Source: Proteus vulgaris (GTDB lineage Bacteria > Pseudomonadota > Gammaproteobacteria > Enterobacterales > Enterobacteriaceae). Taken from it: a DNA stretch of 64,000 nucleotides. The notes beneath the pieces were generated by a model that made no database searches, had not been told where the DNA came from, and saw nothing but the letters and a program-made list of their open reading frames with translations. Below, piece by piece: positions 33,761 through 46,715 of the stretch; position 1 is the first letter of the stretch; each line of letters starts with the position of its first letter. The position numbers were made by a program, and so were the translations under genes. Where the stretch lies: contig NZ_JAEHOQ010000022.1 in assembly GCF_016239305.1 (NCBI RefSeq), positions 19,192 through 83,191 on the forward strand, written 5' to 3'.

Positions 33761-34882
33761 TTAATCTTCAAAATACCAATAGCCTTGATTAACTAAGTGT
33801 GTTAATAAACGCACAAACTTCGGATCAGATAGCGCCTCACCTAGGTGTTGTTTATCAATATAATCATATTGGCAAAGCGCATCTGCTGCTTCAATATGAT
33901 CAGTATCTATTAACTCACCATTTACAAAACAGCTATCCCCAACACGCAGTGCACGAATGCCATTTAAACGATGAAGCTGTTCACCTTGTTGCAGTAAATC
34001 ATGAATTTCTGCGTTTTCATATAAAGGCTCAGGAACTGCAAGATCGAGTTCATGGCGAGATTGAGAAATAAATTCACCAAACCAATGGCGGAATACTTCT
34101 GGTTGAGCTAGTAAATCTTCCATCATTTCATGAAGTTTATTTAACTCTTGATGTTGCACTAATGCTGAATTTTCACGCTCTGTTAAATCAGGATCACTAT
34201 AACGATAACTACCTAAATCGTTAGCTAACACATAGTCAGCAAAACCACTAAAAAGTTCACGTGCATTAGGGGCTCTGAAACCAACAGAGTAGTTTAGCGA
34301 TCCTTCAATCGCATAGCCTTCATGTGGGAATCCAGGTGGGATGTAAAGAATATCACCCGGTTCTAATTCTTCATCAATAATGGCTTCAAAAGGATCCACT
34401 TGAAGTAAATCAGGGTGAGGGCAGTGTTGTTTCATCGGAATTTTTTCACCCACACGCCAATGACGACGCCCCTGTCCTTGAATAATAAAAACATCATATT
34501 GATCAAGATGCGGGCCTACACCACCACCGGGAACAGAATAAGAGATCATTAAATCATCAATGCGCCAATCGGGTAATACACGAAATGGCTTCATTAATGC
34601 CGCACTAGGAAAATGCCAGTGATCGACAGCCTGTACAAGTAAAGACCAGTCTTTATCACCAAGTCCTTCGAAGTGCTCAAAAGGCCCGTGTTTGACTCCC
34701 CATTGTCCGTCTTGACAACTAACAAGACGGCTATCCACTTCATCTTCCATTGCAAGACCAGCAAGTTCGTCAGGAGATAAAGGATCAACAAAACGTGAGA
34801 AGCCGTTTTTAATTAATAAAGGGCGTTTTTGCCAATGGCTTTCGAGAAATGATTGCCAATCTAAATTAAGTTTATAGTCCAT
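33761..34882 (-). CDS. roxA: Ribosomal protein L16 arginine hydroxylase
   Basis: 2-oxoglutarate/Fe(II) oxygenase of the JmjC/ROX group that hydroxylates an arginine in L16 (E. coli YcfD). The iron ligands HxD are in GPHLDQYDVF and the distal His lies in the GFPHEGYAIEGS segment. 373 residues, full length. Minus-strand neighbour of phoQ as in E. coli. Confidence 0.93.
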   Translation of the reverse strand: MDYKLNLDWQSFLESHWQKRPLLIKNGFSRFVDPLSPDELAGLAMEDEVDSRLVSCQDGQWGVKHGPFEHFEGLGDKDWSLLVQAVDHWHFPSAALMKPFRVLPDWRIDDLMISYSVPGGGVGPHLDQYDVFIIQGQGRRHWRVGEKIPMKQHCPHPDLLQVDPFEAIIDEELEPGDILYIPPGFPHEGYAIEGSLNYSVGFRAPNARELFSGFADYVLANDLGSYRYSDPDLTERENSALVQHQELNKLHEMMEDLLAQPEVFRHWFGEFISQSRHELDLAVPEPLYENAEIHDLLQQGEQLHRLNGIRALRVGDSCFVNGELIDTDHIEAADALCQYDYIDKQHLGEALSDPKFVRLLTHLVNQGYWYFED

Positions 34883-35074
34883 TGTGTATATCCTGAATTC
34901 GGGAAGCCTGGAGTCATAATATAATGAATTTTAACTTCCTGCTAAACATTCCTTTGAGCAATGTGAGTAACAGCGAGTAACACTGTAATAACTGTGTAGA
35001 TATCATACATAATACAGTGTGTAGAGTGGAGTATTTGATAAGAAAGTGTTTTTTATAAAGAATTGTTATTCACG

Positions 35075-36529
35075 CTAAGTCGTGAGTTGTTGTTCTGCAA
35101 AAGTGACAATTATGCGCGCGCCTCCTAAAGGGCTATCTGTTATGCTAATTTTGCCACTATATTGTTCAATAATATCAACAGCAATAGATAATCCTAAACC
35201 TTGTCCTGGGCGTAAAGTATCTGCTCGAGTTCCTCGTTGGAAGATGGCTTCCCTTTTTTCAGGGCTGACACCGGGACCATCATCATCAACAATGATTATT
35301 ACGCTGTTTTCATTATTGCTTACATTGATTTCAACAAATTCTAAGCAGTATTTGCAGGCGTTATCAAGAATATTACCCATCACTTCCATAAAATCATTTT
35401 TCTCACCTAGCCACATGATTTCAGGTGAAACATTGAGTGTTAAATCAACGCCTTTTGACTGATAAACTTTATTTAATGCACTACAAAGATTATCTAACAG
35501 CCCTGACAGTGAATGGAGTTTTCGCGTGGTAATGTCGTGATCACCATGAATAGATGCTCGATGCAGATAATAACCGACTTGCTGTGAAATTCGTTCTATT
35601 TGATCGAGCATGATAGGTTCAGCTTGCTCTATCGTCATTTGCTTACCAGATCGCAAAGAGCGTAATGTTGATTGTAATACGGCAAGTGGCGTTTTTAAGC
35701 TGTGAGTAAGATCAGATAAACTTGTGCGATATTTACTGTAACGGCTTCGTTCATTACGCAATAACACATTTAAATTTCGGACTAACCCTTTTAATTCTGT
35801 TGGTGGGTTTTCATCTAAATCATTACGTGTCCCTTTTTCTAATGCACTGATTTGTTCTATCACTTGCTTGATAGGCCGTAAGCTCCAATGTGCAGCCAAC
35901 CAAATTAAAGGTACAACTAAGAATAAATTAGCGAGAATAATATATAAAAACCAGTCCCAAACCTGACTGACTTTTTGCATACGTTGAGGAATTGGATCGA
36001 TAACAGCGATTGCCATATAAGGCATATTATCAGCCGCAGGATAATGGTTAATTACCACGGAGTGAGTTAAAAATTCGTTACTTGAATATTCTTCGAGACG
36101 TTTGAGATAAACGCGGTATTGAGGCAACTGTTGCAGCATTAAACGAGTTGTTTTGACATCAACAGAAATTTCAAATAACCCTTCCTCATGACGCCATTTA
36201 TGTTTAATGCTATCAGGAATGGCTTCAGGTAAGTCAGAAGGTGTCCATAAGACATTGCCTTTATCATCAAAAACGACCACCAGCGATGTATTGTTATTAT
36301 TCAGATTTGTTGGAAACTCAATATTCAGCTTACCTTTATTCCACTGAGCTAAGCTATAATAAAGATTACTCTGACTACGCATCAGCATAAAAGTGGTTTT
36401 ATCTACACTGACAATAGAACCAACTATAGCAACCAATCCATAAGAGAGTGTAAGAGCCAAAATAATAGCACTCGTTGCAAGTAAAAATCGTGTTCGTAAT
36501 GAGAGTGGAGAGCGCTGTTTTTTTTGCAT
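35075..36529 (-). CDS. phoQ: Sensor kinase PhoQ
   Basis: Inner-membrane sensor of low Mg2+, acid and cationic peptides. Two membrane segments (about residues 15-38 and 190-213) flank the periplasmic PAS-like sensor. HAMP, then the H-box LTHSLKTPLAVLQ, N-box DNACKYC, and G-boxes DDDGPGV and GQGLGLSIA. 484 residues. One base separates it from phoP. In Proteus this system contributes to polymyxin resistance and virulence. Confidence 0.95.
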   Translation of the reverse strand: MQKKQRSPLSLRTRFLLATSAIILALTLSYGLVAIVGSIVSVDKTTFMLMRSQSNLYYSLAQWNKGKLNIEFPTNLNNNNTSLVVVFDDKGNVLWTPSDLPEAIPDSIKHKWRHEEGLFEISVDVKTTRLMLQQLPQYRVYLKRLEEYSSNEFLTHSVVINHYPAADNMPYMAIAVIDPIPQRMQKVSQVWDWFLYIILANLFLVVPLIWLAAHWSLRPIKQVIEQISALEKGTRNDLDENPPTELKGLVRNLNVLLRNERSRYSKYRTSLSDLTHSLKTPLAVLQSTLRSLRSGKQMTIEQAEPIMLDQIERISQQVGYYLHRASIHGDHDITTRKLHSLSGLLDNLCSALNKVYQSKGVDLTLNVSPEIMWLGEKNDFMEVMGNILDNACKYCLEFVEINVSNNENSVIIIVDDDGPGVSPEKREAIFQRGTRADTLRPGQGLGLSIAVDIIEQYSGKISITDSPLGGARIIVTFAEQQLTT

Positions 36530-36530
36530 A

Positions 36531-37205
36531 TTAAGGTTTCATATCAAAACGGTAGCCTTGTCCACGTACTGTCACGACAACATCATCGGGGTATTTTTCT
36601 AAGATTTTTTTACGTAATCGCCCCATTAATACATCAATAGTATGGCTTTCTTTTAATTCAGCATCAGGATACAACTGACGCATCAATGCATCTTTGCTAA
36701 CAACTTTGTTTTGATTGCGCATTAATGTTTCTAAGATCGTATATTCAAATGCTGTTAATTTAATTTGCTCGCCTGAAATCATGAACTCTTTACGTGACAA
36801 ATCCAACTCAAAAGGTTCAATCGAGAGTGTTTGTGATGCAATTCCCATGTTCCTTCGCATTAATGCCTGAATACGTGCAACAATTTCCTCAAAATGAAAA
36901 GGTTTTGTCACATAGTCATCAGCACCCGCATTTAATGCGGAGACTTTTTCTTGCCAACTTTCTCGTGCCGTTAAGACCATTATTGGTAGGGTGATATTAT
37001 TTTCCCTCCATCTACGAATAAGGCTAATGCCATCTTCATCTGGTAATCCTAAATCCACAATGGCAACATCTGGTGTACCTTCTGCTATAAAACTATCTGC
37101 TTCTTTGGCGTCTTCTGCTACGTCAACTTGGTGACCTGCATCACGAAACTGCACAGATAAGTGATGACGAAGTAAGATATTATCTTCAATAATTAAGATC
37201 CGCAT
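36531..37205 (-). CDS. phoP: Response regulator PhoP
   Basis: OmpR-type regulator. Receiver domain with phosphoacceptor Asp in [12 protein letters not shown], the conserved Lys in [12 protein letters not shown], and a C-terminal winged-helix domain ([14 protein letters not shown]). 224 residues. Upstream 37,206-37,380 holds its promoter; a clean repeated PhoP box was not found by eye. Confidence 0.96.
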   Translation of the reverse strand: MRILIIEDNILLRHHLSVQFRDAGHQVDVAEDAKEADSFIAEGTPDVAIVDLGLPDEDGISLIRRWRENNITLPIMVLTARESWQEKVSALNAGADDYVTKPFHFEEIVARIQALMRRNMGIASQTLSIEPFELDLSRKEFMISGEQIKLTAFEYTILETLMRNQNKVVSKDALMRQLYPDAELKESHTIDVLMGRLRKKILEKYPDDVVVTVRGQGYRFDMKP

Positions 37206-37380
37206 TATTCCACCTTGAGTACAATCGGTAAAAATACACCGTTGTAAAATAAATATAGGACATGATAGTCAGTCTATTAGATAAAAATATAAGGTTATCA
37301 TAGACAATCTATTGATTAAAAAATACTGTAGCCAGCAAAGTGTTTAGGTTATAGATAGCTTTCTTCATTTTTTTGTTATA

Positions 37381-37408
37381 AAAAAAGGCAGAAATTATCT
37401 GCCTTTTT
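37381..37408 (-). terminator. Terminator after purB
   Basis: AAAAAGGCAGA / TCTGCCTTTTT with a 5-base loop, close to the purB stop; A and T runs on both sides. Confidence 0.85.
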
Positions 37409-37419
37409 CGTGTGATAAA

Positions 37420-39451
<2,032 letters not shown>

Positions 39452-39453
39452 GT

Positions 39454-40566
<1,113 letters not shown>

Positions 40567-40666
40567 TCACTGCGGAAAAATAAGCGCCATACTTTACCAT
40601 ATCACTGATGCAGGTGCATCAAGTGTTGCTCTGTTTTTGATGCTTTATTTTTCTATTCTCTGTTAT

Positions 40667-41116
40667 TTAGTTAAAGGGCGCGCCAAAGCTAGTTAAAATA
40701 GAAAGAGGGTAGCGTTCACCTTGTTGATAACATAACAGACTTTCTCTCACTAAAGGTGAACGTAGTTGCTGGCTTTGGACAATTTCATCAGCACTAACCC
40801 AGTGACAACAATTGATATCGCTATCATTAGGGTGAGTTTCAAATTGCTCTTGCGCTTCAATAAGAAAAAGAAAACGTAGAAAAGGTGTTTTATCAGGAGC
40901 AATCCATTGATGTAATTTAAGAAAATATTGAACAGGAAGCGTTAATCCTGTTTCTTCCCATAACTCACGTTGAACGGCTTGAATAAGTGTTTCATTGGCT
41001 TCAAGGTGCCCTGCAGGTTGATTCCACGTTGCTTTTCCATTGACAGTTTCTTCAACAACGAGAAACTTATTTTGCGCATGAACGATACACGCGACAGTCA
41101 CATGAGGTTTAAACAA
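40667..41116 (-). CDS. nudJ: Phosphatase/pyrophosphatase NudJ
   Basis: Nudix hydrolase of thiamine precursors and nucleoside triphosphates. Nudix box [23 protein letters not shown] is cited here by its ends only: GHLE at the start and RELWEETGL at the end. The likely start is TTG at 41116 (AAGGAG 7 bases upstream), giving (M)[14 protein letters not shown] as in E. coli; an ATG 7 codons upstream is in frame but lies further inside rluE. 149 residues. It overlaps rluE by 8 bases. Confidence 0.9.
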   Translation of the reverse strand: MFKPHVTVACIVHAQNKFLVVEETVNGKATWNQPAGHLEANETLIQAVQRELWEETGLTLPVQYFLKLHQWIAPDKTPFLRFLFLIEAQEQFETHPNDSDINCCHWVSADEIVQSQQLRSPLVRESLLCYQQGERYPLSILTSFGAPFN

Positions 41117-41738
41117 AATCAATCTCCTTCCATTCACCAGGTAATAAATTATCTAATGTAATATTTCCCATACTAAAGCGGATCAAGCGTAATGTAGGAT
41201 AACCAATATGAGCCGTCATTCGTCTTACTTGACGGTTTTTACCTTCAAATAAGGTGATTTTTAGCCAAGTTGTTGGAATAGTTTGGCGTTCTCTAATAGG
41301 CGGATTTCTCTCCCATAACCATTCTGGTTGCTCAACTATTTCGATTTGTGCTGGCAATGTTTTGCCATCTTTAAGCTCTAATCCATCCCGAAATTGTTGT
41401 AATGCTACTGCACAAGGAACACCTTCTACCTGAGCATAGTAGATTTTTCCTGTTTTTTTGCCCGGTTGTGTTAATTTTGCTTGTAGCTTCCCATCATTTG
41501 TTAAGACTAAAAGTCCTTCACTGTCTCTATCTAAACGTCCTGCTGCATAAATATCATGGATAGGAATAAAATCTTTTAGTGTTTTTCTACCGCTTTCATC
41601 AGTAAATTGGACTAGCACATCAAAGGGTTTATTAAAGATAACGACTTTACGTTCGCCTCTTGGACGTGCTGGTTTTCTCTGTGCTGATGGAGTGTGGTAT
41701 TTTCTCGATTTAGCGCTATTTTTAAGTTGATTTGCCAT
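41109..41738 (-). CDS. rluE: 23S rRNA pseudouridine synthase RluE
   Basis: RsuA-family enzyme that modifies U2457 of 23S rRNA. Catalytic motif [17 protein letters not shown] with the Asp nucleophile; basic N-terminal tail (about 30 residues). 209 residues. Divergent from icd. Confidence 0.94.
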   Translation of the reverse strand: MANQLKNSAKSRKYHTPSAQRKPARPRGERKVVIFNKPFDVLVQFTDESGRKTLKDFIPIHDIYAAGRLDRDSEGLLVLTNDGKLQAKLTQPGKKTGKIYYAQVEGVPCAVALQQFRDGLELKDGKTLPAQIEIVEQPEWLWERNPPIRERQTIPTTWLKITLFEGKNRQVRRMTAHIGYPTLRLIRFSMGNITLDNLLPGEWKEIDFV

Positions 41739-41876
41739 AGTTAATTTTTGTAAAAAATGGGAGATTGATTATACCTTAAAAGAGAAGCGATTGGCGTTAG
41801 CTGAATAATCAAGTAGTATTGACAGGTCTCTTACAAAAAATTAACAAAGCGTGCGCTTACATGAAAGGAGAGGTAA

Positions 41877-43130
41877 ATGGAAAGCAAAGTAGTTGTTCCG
41901 GCTAATGGCGCTAAAATTACACTAGATGCTAAAGGTAAGCTTGTTGTTCCAAATAATCCGGTTATCCCTTATATCGAAGGGGACGGTATCGGTATCGATG
42001 TTACGCCAGCAATGTTAAAAGTTGTTGATGCAGCAGTTGAGAAAGCTTACGGCAAAGAACGTAAGATTGAGTGGATGGAAGTCTACACTGGTGAAAAATC
42101 AACGCAGGTGTATGGTAAAGATGTTTGGTTACCAGAAGAAACCTTAGATCTTATCCGCGAATATCGAGTTTCTATTAAAGGTCCTCTTACTACGCCAGTT
42201 GGCGGTGGTATCCGTTCATTAAATGTTGCATTACGCCAACAACTTGACCTCTATATTTGCCTACGCCCAGTACGTTATTACAAAGGCACTCCAAGCCCAG
42301 TCAAACAGCCAGAACTGACCGATATGGTTATCTTCCGTGAAAACTCAGAAGATATTTATGCCGGTATTGAGTGGAAAGCGGGCTCAGCAGAAGCAGATAA
42401 AGTGATCAAATTCCTGCAAACTGAAATGGGTGTTACCAAAATCCGCTTCCCACAAGATTGCGGTATTGGTATTAAGCCTTGTTCAGAAGAAGGTACTAAG
42501 CGTTTAGTTCGTGCCGCAATTGAATATGCTATTGATAATGATCGCGATTCAGTCACATTGGTACACAAAGGTAATATTATGAAATTTACCGAGGGTGCCT
42601 TTAAAGATTGGGGTTATGAGTTAGCTCGCGAAGAGTTCGGTGGTGAATTATTAGATGGCGGTCCTTGGGTCAAAATCAAGAATCCAAAATCAGGTAAAGA
42701 GATCATCGTTAAAGACGTTATTGCTGACGCATTTTTACAACAAATTCTGTTACGCCCAGCAGAGTACGATGTTATCGCATGTATGAACCTAAATGGTGAC
42801 TATATTTCTGATGCATTAGCTGCTCAAGTGGGTGGTATTGGTATCGCACCTGGCGCAAATATTGGTGATGAGTGTGCATTGTTTGAAGCAACACACGGCA
42901 CAGCACCAAAATATGCAGGCCAAGATAAAGTTAACCCTGGCTCAATTATCCTTTCCGCAGAAATGATGTTACGCCACATGGGGTGGACAGAAGCTGCTGA
43001 CTTAATCATTAAAGGTATGGAAGGTGCGATTGCCGCTAAGACCGTAACTTATGATTTCGAGCGTCAGTTAGAAGGCGCTAAACTGCTGAAATGTAGCGAG
43101 TTTGGTGACGCGATTATCAAACACATGTAA
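41877..43130 (+). CDS. icd: Isocitrate dehydrogenase (NADP+)
   Basis: TCA-cycle enzyme, regulated in E. coli by phosphorylation of a serine in the [12 protein letters not shown] context, which is present. 417 residues with AAGGAGAGG before the ATG; C-terminus [12 protein letters not shown]. The integrase gene of the prophage begins on the other strand 110 bases downstream. icd is the known attachment gene of phage 21 and e14 in E. coli, so the last codons here may lie in the attachment core. Confidence 0.96.
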   Translation: MESKVVVPANGAKITLDAKGKLVVPNNPVIPYIEGDGIGIDVTPAMLKVVDAAVEKAYGKERKIEWMEVYTGEKSTQVYGKDVWLPEETLDLIREYRVSIKGPLTTPVGGGIRSLNVALRQQLDLYICLRPVRYYKGTPSPVKQPELTDMVIFRENSEDIYAGIEWKAGSAEADKVIKFLQTEMGVTKIRFPQDCGIGIKPCSEEGTKRLVRAAIEYAIDNDRDSVTLVHKGNIMKFTEGAFKDWGYELAREEFGGELLDGGPWVKIKNPKSGKEIIVKDVIADAFLQQILLRPAEYDVIACMNLNGDYISDALAAQVGGIGIAPGANIGDECALFEATHGTAPKYAGQDKVNPGSIILSAEMMLRHMGWTEAADLIIKGMEGAIAAKTVTYDFERQLEGAKLLKCSEFGDAIIKHM

Positions 43131-43151
43131 TTGTTGATTTGATAAATAGTT

Positions 43152-43180
43152 AACGGGAGCTTATTAGTTCCCGTTTATTT
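43152..43180 (+). terminator. Terminator after icd
   Basis: AACGGGA / TCCCGTT 7-bp stem with 10-base loop, followed by TATTTTTTGT. It lies between icd and int and could belong either to the host or to the prophage end. Confidence 0.8.
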
Positions 43181-43197
43181 TTTGTACTATAAAATTC

Positions 43198-43237
43198 TTC
43201 CCCAAAATATCCCCAAAACTCTTCCCCAAAACTGTTC
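43198..43237. repeat. Direct repeats next to int, possible attachment arm sites
   Basis: Three copies of (T)TCCCCAAAA follow one another: CTTCCCCAAAA, TATCCCCAAAA, CTTCCCCAAAA. They sit directly after the int stop codon, on the side of icd. Short direct repeats there are typical arm-type integrase binding sites; this role is inference. Confidence 0.6.
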
Positions 43238-43239
43238 AA

Positions 43240-44373
43240 TTAAACAGCAATAATTTGCCATTCTTTGCCTCTATCATCGTGGTATTTATCAGTCATATTT
43301 TGTGTTTTATGGCCCAATAATTTTTGTGTATTAATTCCTTGTTCTCGATAAAGTCGCTCAGATAAAGATCGCTGTTCATGGAAAGTAGGTGCGGTACCTT
43401 TTTCCCAAGTTAACCCACATTTATCTCGCGCTTTTTTAAACGTTGTGGTTAATGTATTTGGTGTGACTTGTTCACCACGTTTCGCTTGTGCGGTGGTATG
43501 CCGATAATGCACGAGATATTTACTCACAACAGCATCACGACATTGAGCAACAACATCCCTTAAAGAGAGATTGATAGCTTCACATTTTAGCGAGAGAGGG
43601 ATGGCTAACTTACTGCCCGTTTTCTCTTGCTGTATGTGTAACATGTCATCCCAAATATCAGAGAATTTCATTTTACAGATATCACCGATCCGCTGACCTG
43701 TGGTTAAGGCGAGCAACATTCCACATTGCAGGTAAGGAGGGTGGTTCTTAGCTTGCTGGTAAATAGTGCGCCATTCTTCCAATGTCATGCGTTCTCTTTT
43801 CACTATATTCCGTGGTTGTTTAGTTGCTTTCGCAGGATTGTAACCAGGCGGAACATAGCCAGCATGTTGAGCTTCTTTAAATACATCAATAAGCACCATG
43901 CGAACGACCTGAGCCATTCTTGAATGTCCTAATACTTTGATGGAATCTATTATTTCAGCGATATCTAATGCGGTTATCTCTTTTAATATTTTCGTACCAC
44001 AATACTGACGGAATAAATTAATGGGTTTCATTTTTTGTCGATAAGAATTAATTTTTAATTCACCGATATCTAATCTTTCTTTTTGAATATCTAAATATTT
44101 ATCTATCCATATATCGACAGATATTTCAGACTTATTTGTCTTAATTTTTGATAACCGTTCATTAATACTTAATAACTGTCGAGTATGTTGTTCAGCAATA
44201 ATTGTATTGGCTTGAATGGCAGTTTCTCTCGCTTCTTGTTCGTCAGTGCCTAAGCTATGAAATGTACCGGTGATGGGATGTTTATATTGCCAATAAATTT
44301 TGCCGTTACGTTTATCTAGCTTTCGATATAAATTAGGGATAATAATTTTATGGGTTCGTGGTCGGGCAGCCAT
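43240..44373 (-). CDS. int: Prophage tyrosine integrase
   Basis: 377-residue tyrosine recombinase for integration and excision. N-terminal arm-binding part with a CHY-like region (KRNGKIYWQYKHPITG), core-binding domain, and catalytic domain with Arg in TTGQRIGDICKM, Lys in QEKTGSKLAIP, HxxR as HEQR, and the nucleophile in MTDKYHDDR (Tyr364). It overlaps xis by 26 bases and ends next to icd, the usual place for an attachment-site integrase. Confidence 0.95.
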   Translation of the reverse strand: MAARPRTHKIIIPNLYRKLDKRNGKIYWQYKHPITGTFHSLGTDEQEARETAIQANTIIAEQHTRQLLSINERLSKIKTNKSEISVDIWIDKYLDIQKERLDIGELKINSYRQKMKPINLFRQYCGTKILKEITALDIAEIIDSIKVLGHSRMAQVVRMVLIDVFKEAQHAGYVPPGYNPAKATKQPRNIVKRERMTLEEWRTIYQQAKNHPPYLQCGMLLALTTGQRIGDICKMKFSDIWDDMLHIQQEKTGSKLAIPLSLKCEAINLSLRDVVAQCRDAVVSKYLVHYRHTTAQAKRGEQVTPNTLTTTFKKARDKCGLTWEKGTAPTFHEQRSLSERLYREQGINTQKLLGHKTQNMTDKYHDDRGKEWQIIAV

Positions 44374-44599
44374 CTGTAATTATCCTCTTAAGTCGTTCCG
44401 TTGATTTAGTAGGAATTTGAGGGAGAGACAGATAGCCCACATAACGAGCTTCTCTATCAACCATCCACTTGCGGCCAACTTTCATTGCAGGTGGTGCAAT
44501 AAGGTTATTTTTTGCGTATTTTTGTAATACCGTCATGCAAGGAGAGGCATCTCCAAATTCCAACCTTGCCCACGCTTCAAGAGTCACCATTCTTGACAT
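44348..44599 (-). CDS. xis: Excisionase
   Basis: 83 residues, lambda Xis-like winged helix: VTLEAWARLEFG ... APPAMKVGRKWMVDREARYVG aligns with the lambda pattern (LTLQEWNARQ ... PPPVKDGREYLF). GGAGAG lies 6 bases before the ATG at 44599. Transcribed with int from the leftward operon. Confidence 0.88.
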   Translation of the reverse strand: MSRMVTLEAWARLEFGDASPCMTVLQKYAKNNLIAPPAMKVGRKWMVDREARYVGYLSLPQIPTKSTERLKRIITDGCPTTNP

Positions 44600-44668
44600 A
44601 TTTTCTCTCCACGTTATTTATACTCAGTTTAAATAAATATTAATTAGCGTAATCCGTTAAGCAGTATT

Positions 44669-45178
44669 TTAAATAATATGAATAGCGATACGAGGATAAG
44701 GTAATCCAATCGGCGCAAAAGGAATATCATCATCAAAGTCCATTGGGGGGGCATTATGTTTAGGAGATTGTTGTGGGCTCCATCCGTGTTGATGAGGTGA
44801 TGGTTGTGATTTCTGGTTTCCTGTCTGATTGTTGTTACCTAACATTTGCATTGAGCCATTAATATTCACTACAACTTCCATGCTGTATCTGTCTTGTCCA
44901 TTTTGATCTTGCCATTTACGTGTTTGTAATTGGCCTTCGATATAGACTTGTGAACCTTTACGCATATATTCTCCAGCGATTTCGGCAAGTTTTCCGAATA
45001 TCACAACTCTATGCCATTCAACACGTTCCTTGGTTTCACCTGATTGTCTATCTTTCCATGAATCGCTGGTGGCTAATGTAATATTAGTAACTGCATCGCC
45101 ATTTGGGAGGTAACGCATTTCAGGATCTTGGCCTAGATGTCCTATCAATAAGACTTTGTTTACACCTTTACTTGCCAT
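44669..45178 (-). CDS. ssb: Phage single-stranded DNA-binding protein
   Basis: 169-residue SSB: OB fold ([34 protein letters not shown]), then a Gln/Pro-rich linker. The acidic partner-binding tip DFDDDIPF is not terminal; 15 residues ([15 protein letters not shown]) follow it. I recall similar tails in lambdoid phage SSBs. It is adjacent to the recombinase gene (1-base overlap), consistent with annealing-type recombination. Confidence 0.92.
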   Translation of the reverse strand: MASKGVNKVLLIGHLGQDPEMRYLPNGDAVTNITLATSDSWKDRQSGETKERVEWHRVVIFGKLAEIAGEYMRKGSQVYIEGQLQTRKWQDQNGQDRYSMEVVVNINGSMQMLGNNNQTGNQKSQPSPHQHGWSPQQSPKHNAPPMDFDDDIPFAPIGLPYPRIAIHII

Positions 45179-45789
45179 TACATCGCCTCCAATTCAGATT
45201 TTCTGATGTTATATACTTCCTTTGCTTTTGATTGTTCAGGCGTTTTTCTGAGTAACTTCCATGTTTCACCAAACTCTTTTTTCAAAATATTGAGATCTGT
45301 AATAGCCATTGTTGAATTAGTAAAATCTTTCAATATTTGATCTGGTGTTCTCGGTGCTACATTGTGGACTTCTGCATCAGCATCGATTGCTGTTTCTTCG
45401 GTTGGTATACAAAATGTTTGAAAAGCTGCGTATTTATATGCAATAGACATGGCTTTATTTGTGGCTTTGTCTCCGCTATCCATCGCTTCACCATAAGTCA
45501 CAACCGTGTGTTTGCTTCCATCTTCAACAGAAACAAATTCAAACTCAGCTTTTACTACAACATAGAATAACAAGCCACCTCTTTGTGTTTGTCTTTCCGT
45601 GATGGTACGTTCAATGATCCGTGGAAGAATAAGCAATCCATGCTTAACTAGAGCAGGGGCAAGGGCGTTATATACAGCGTCAATTCCTCTGAACATAAAT
45701 CCTTGTTGTTGGTTTACACTTCCTTTTTTAATGCCCGTTTCAGCCATTTCTCTAGCAACATTACTAATAGCTTTGTATACAGCAGTCAT
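45178..45789 (-). CDS. ERF-family single-strand annealing protein
   Basis: 203-residue recombinase related to P22 Erf. The conserved ERF region ([26 protein letters not shown] ... [23 protein letters not shown]) covers about residues 30-125; the motif GxAxDxGDKATxKAxSxAxKYA is characteristic. It probably anneals single strands with the adjacent SSB. No separate exonuclease gene is seen beside it. Confidence 0.9.
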   Translation of the reverse strand: MTAVYKAISNVAREMAETGIKKGSVNQQQGFMFRGIDAVYNALAPALVKHGLLILPRIIERTITERQTQRGGLLFYVVVKAEFEFVSVEDGSKHTVVTYGEAMDSGDKATNKAMSIAYKYAAFQTFCIPTEETAIDADAEVHNVAPRTPDQILKDFTNSTMAITDLNILKKEFGETWKLLRKTPEQSKAKEVYNIRKSELEAM

Positions 45790-45790
45790 A

Positions 45791-46117
45791 TTAATCCCCT
45801 AAATATTGACCTTGACGGCGATCACTTCCGTAGTAATCGACTTCAAATTTATTACTAGGTACATATGTCCTTTTTGAATCTCGTTGGGCTCGAATATGCT
45901 CAGGAAGAGGAGGGTGATTCTTGGATGCATCTAAATTCATATACCAAAGCGTCATAGCGAGTCGCTGTTCAGCTATGCTAGGCGAATTGTTAGGTATTTC
46001 TCCTTCAATAATAGCTATTGCATGAGCGAGAACTTCTTTGAAATTTCTTTTCGGAGTAGATGAACTTAGTCGAGGGTATTTATCATTTGGGTATATTTGA
46101 TTATTAAAATTATTCAC
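45791..46117 (-). CDS. Phage early protein of unknown function
   Basis: 108 residues, hydrophilic. The middle (KEVLAHAIAIIEGE ... AEQRLAMTLWYMNLDASKN) looks helical; no motif recognised. It lies one base upstream of the recombinase gene in the leftward operon, so a role in replication or recombination is possible but unproven. Confidence 0.65.
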   Translation of the reverse strand: MNNFNNQIYPNDKYPRLSSSTPKRNFKEVLAHAIAIIEGEIPNNSPSIAEQRLAMTLWYMNLDASKNHPPLPEHIRAQRDSKRTYVPSNKFEVDYYGSDRRQGQYLGD

Positions 46118-46129
46118 AAAAAATTACCT

Positions 46130-46315
46130 CTATCCATAGAGCCTATTCATTGGGATATTCATTTCTTTGCATACCTTTGCGTTGTATTGCTGTTTTATGC
46201 CATAAGCCTGTTTTAATGTCTGATTGGCCTTATTCCATCCATGTTCATCTTTGAGAAAATGAGCGTTCCTTGCTTGGCTTTGAGCTAAACAAAGTGTGTA
46301 TTTATCAATGTTCAT
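46130..46315 (-). CDS. Small phage early protein
   Basis: 61 residues from the ATG at 46315, which has AGAGG 5 bases upstream; an in-frame ATG at 46351 is less likely. Composition is Lys/Asn/Gln-rich, no motif recognised. Part of the leftward operon. Confidence 0.55.
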   Translation of the reverse strand: MNIDKYTLCLAQSQARNAHFLKDEHGWNKANQTLKQAYGIKQQYNAKVCKEMNIPMNRLYG

Positions 46316-46351
46316 GTTTACCTCTGGATGTGCAAAACCCTCACTAATCAA

Positions 46352-46375
46352 GTGATAGTGATAGTGGTAGTGATT
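46352..46375. repeat. Short hexamer tandem repeat
   Basis: GTGATA-GTGATA-GTGGTA-GTGATT, four near-perfect 6-base units just upstream of the small early gene. Significance unknown. Confidence 0.7.
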
Positions 46376-46428
46376 AATATATTCTGGTGTTGGCGAAAAA
46401 AAGATTTAGACGAGAGGAAATATTTTTA

Positions 46429-46659
46429 TTAATGTTTAACTTTGTTTACTAAGGTATTTAAAACTGCTTTTTTTAATGCCGTTTTTATCGCATTTTCTCC
46501 AATCAAATTATCTGAGAAGTCACTTAACAATATAGCTAATTCAGGGATTTCATCTGAAGCATTTATTTGAGTGTTTACTTCTACTCGATGTGGTTTATTT
46601 TCAATGTGATTTAAAGTTAATTTGACGTTAATAACGACAGAAGTATCTTGTTGAGTCAT
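46429..46659 (-). CDS. Small phage early protein
   Basis: 76 residues; an N-terminal beta-type segment (TSVVINVKLTLNHIE) and a helical Lys-rich C-terminus (NAIKTALKKAVLNTLVNKVKH). No family recognised. In the leftward operon behind N. Confidence 0.55.
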   Translation of the reverse strand: MTQQDTSVVINVKLTLNHIENKPHRVEVNTQINASDEIPELAILLSDFSDNLIGENAIKTALKKAVLNTLVNKVKH

Positions 46660-46715
46660 TTTTATTTTCCATTTATGATGTTTTGATAATTAAGATAATA
46701 AAAGTTATGGAAATA

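Noticed and set aside
43198..43237. CRISPR-like repeats
   Set aside because: Only three short repeats without spacers of equal length; the place beside int fits attachment arm sites. No CRISPR array was seen in the window.
43131..43239. tRNA gene as attachment site
   Set aside because: No tRNA-like cloverleaf was found next to int; icd is the neighbour and a known attachment gene.
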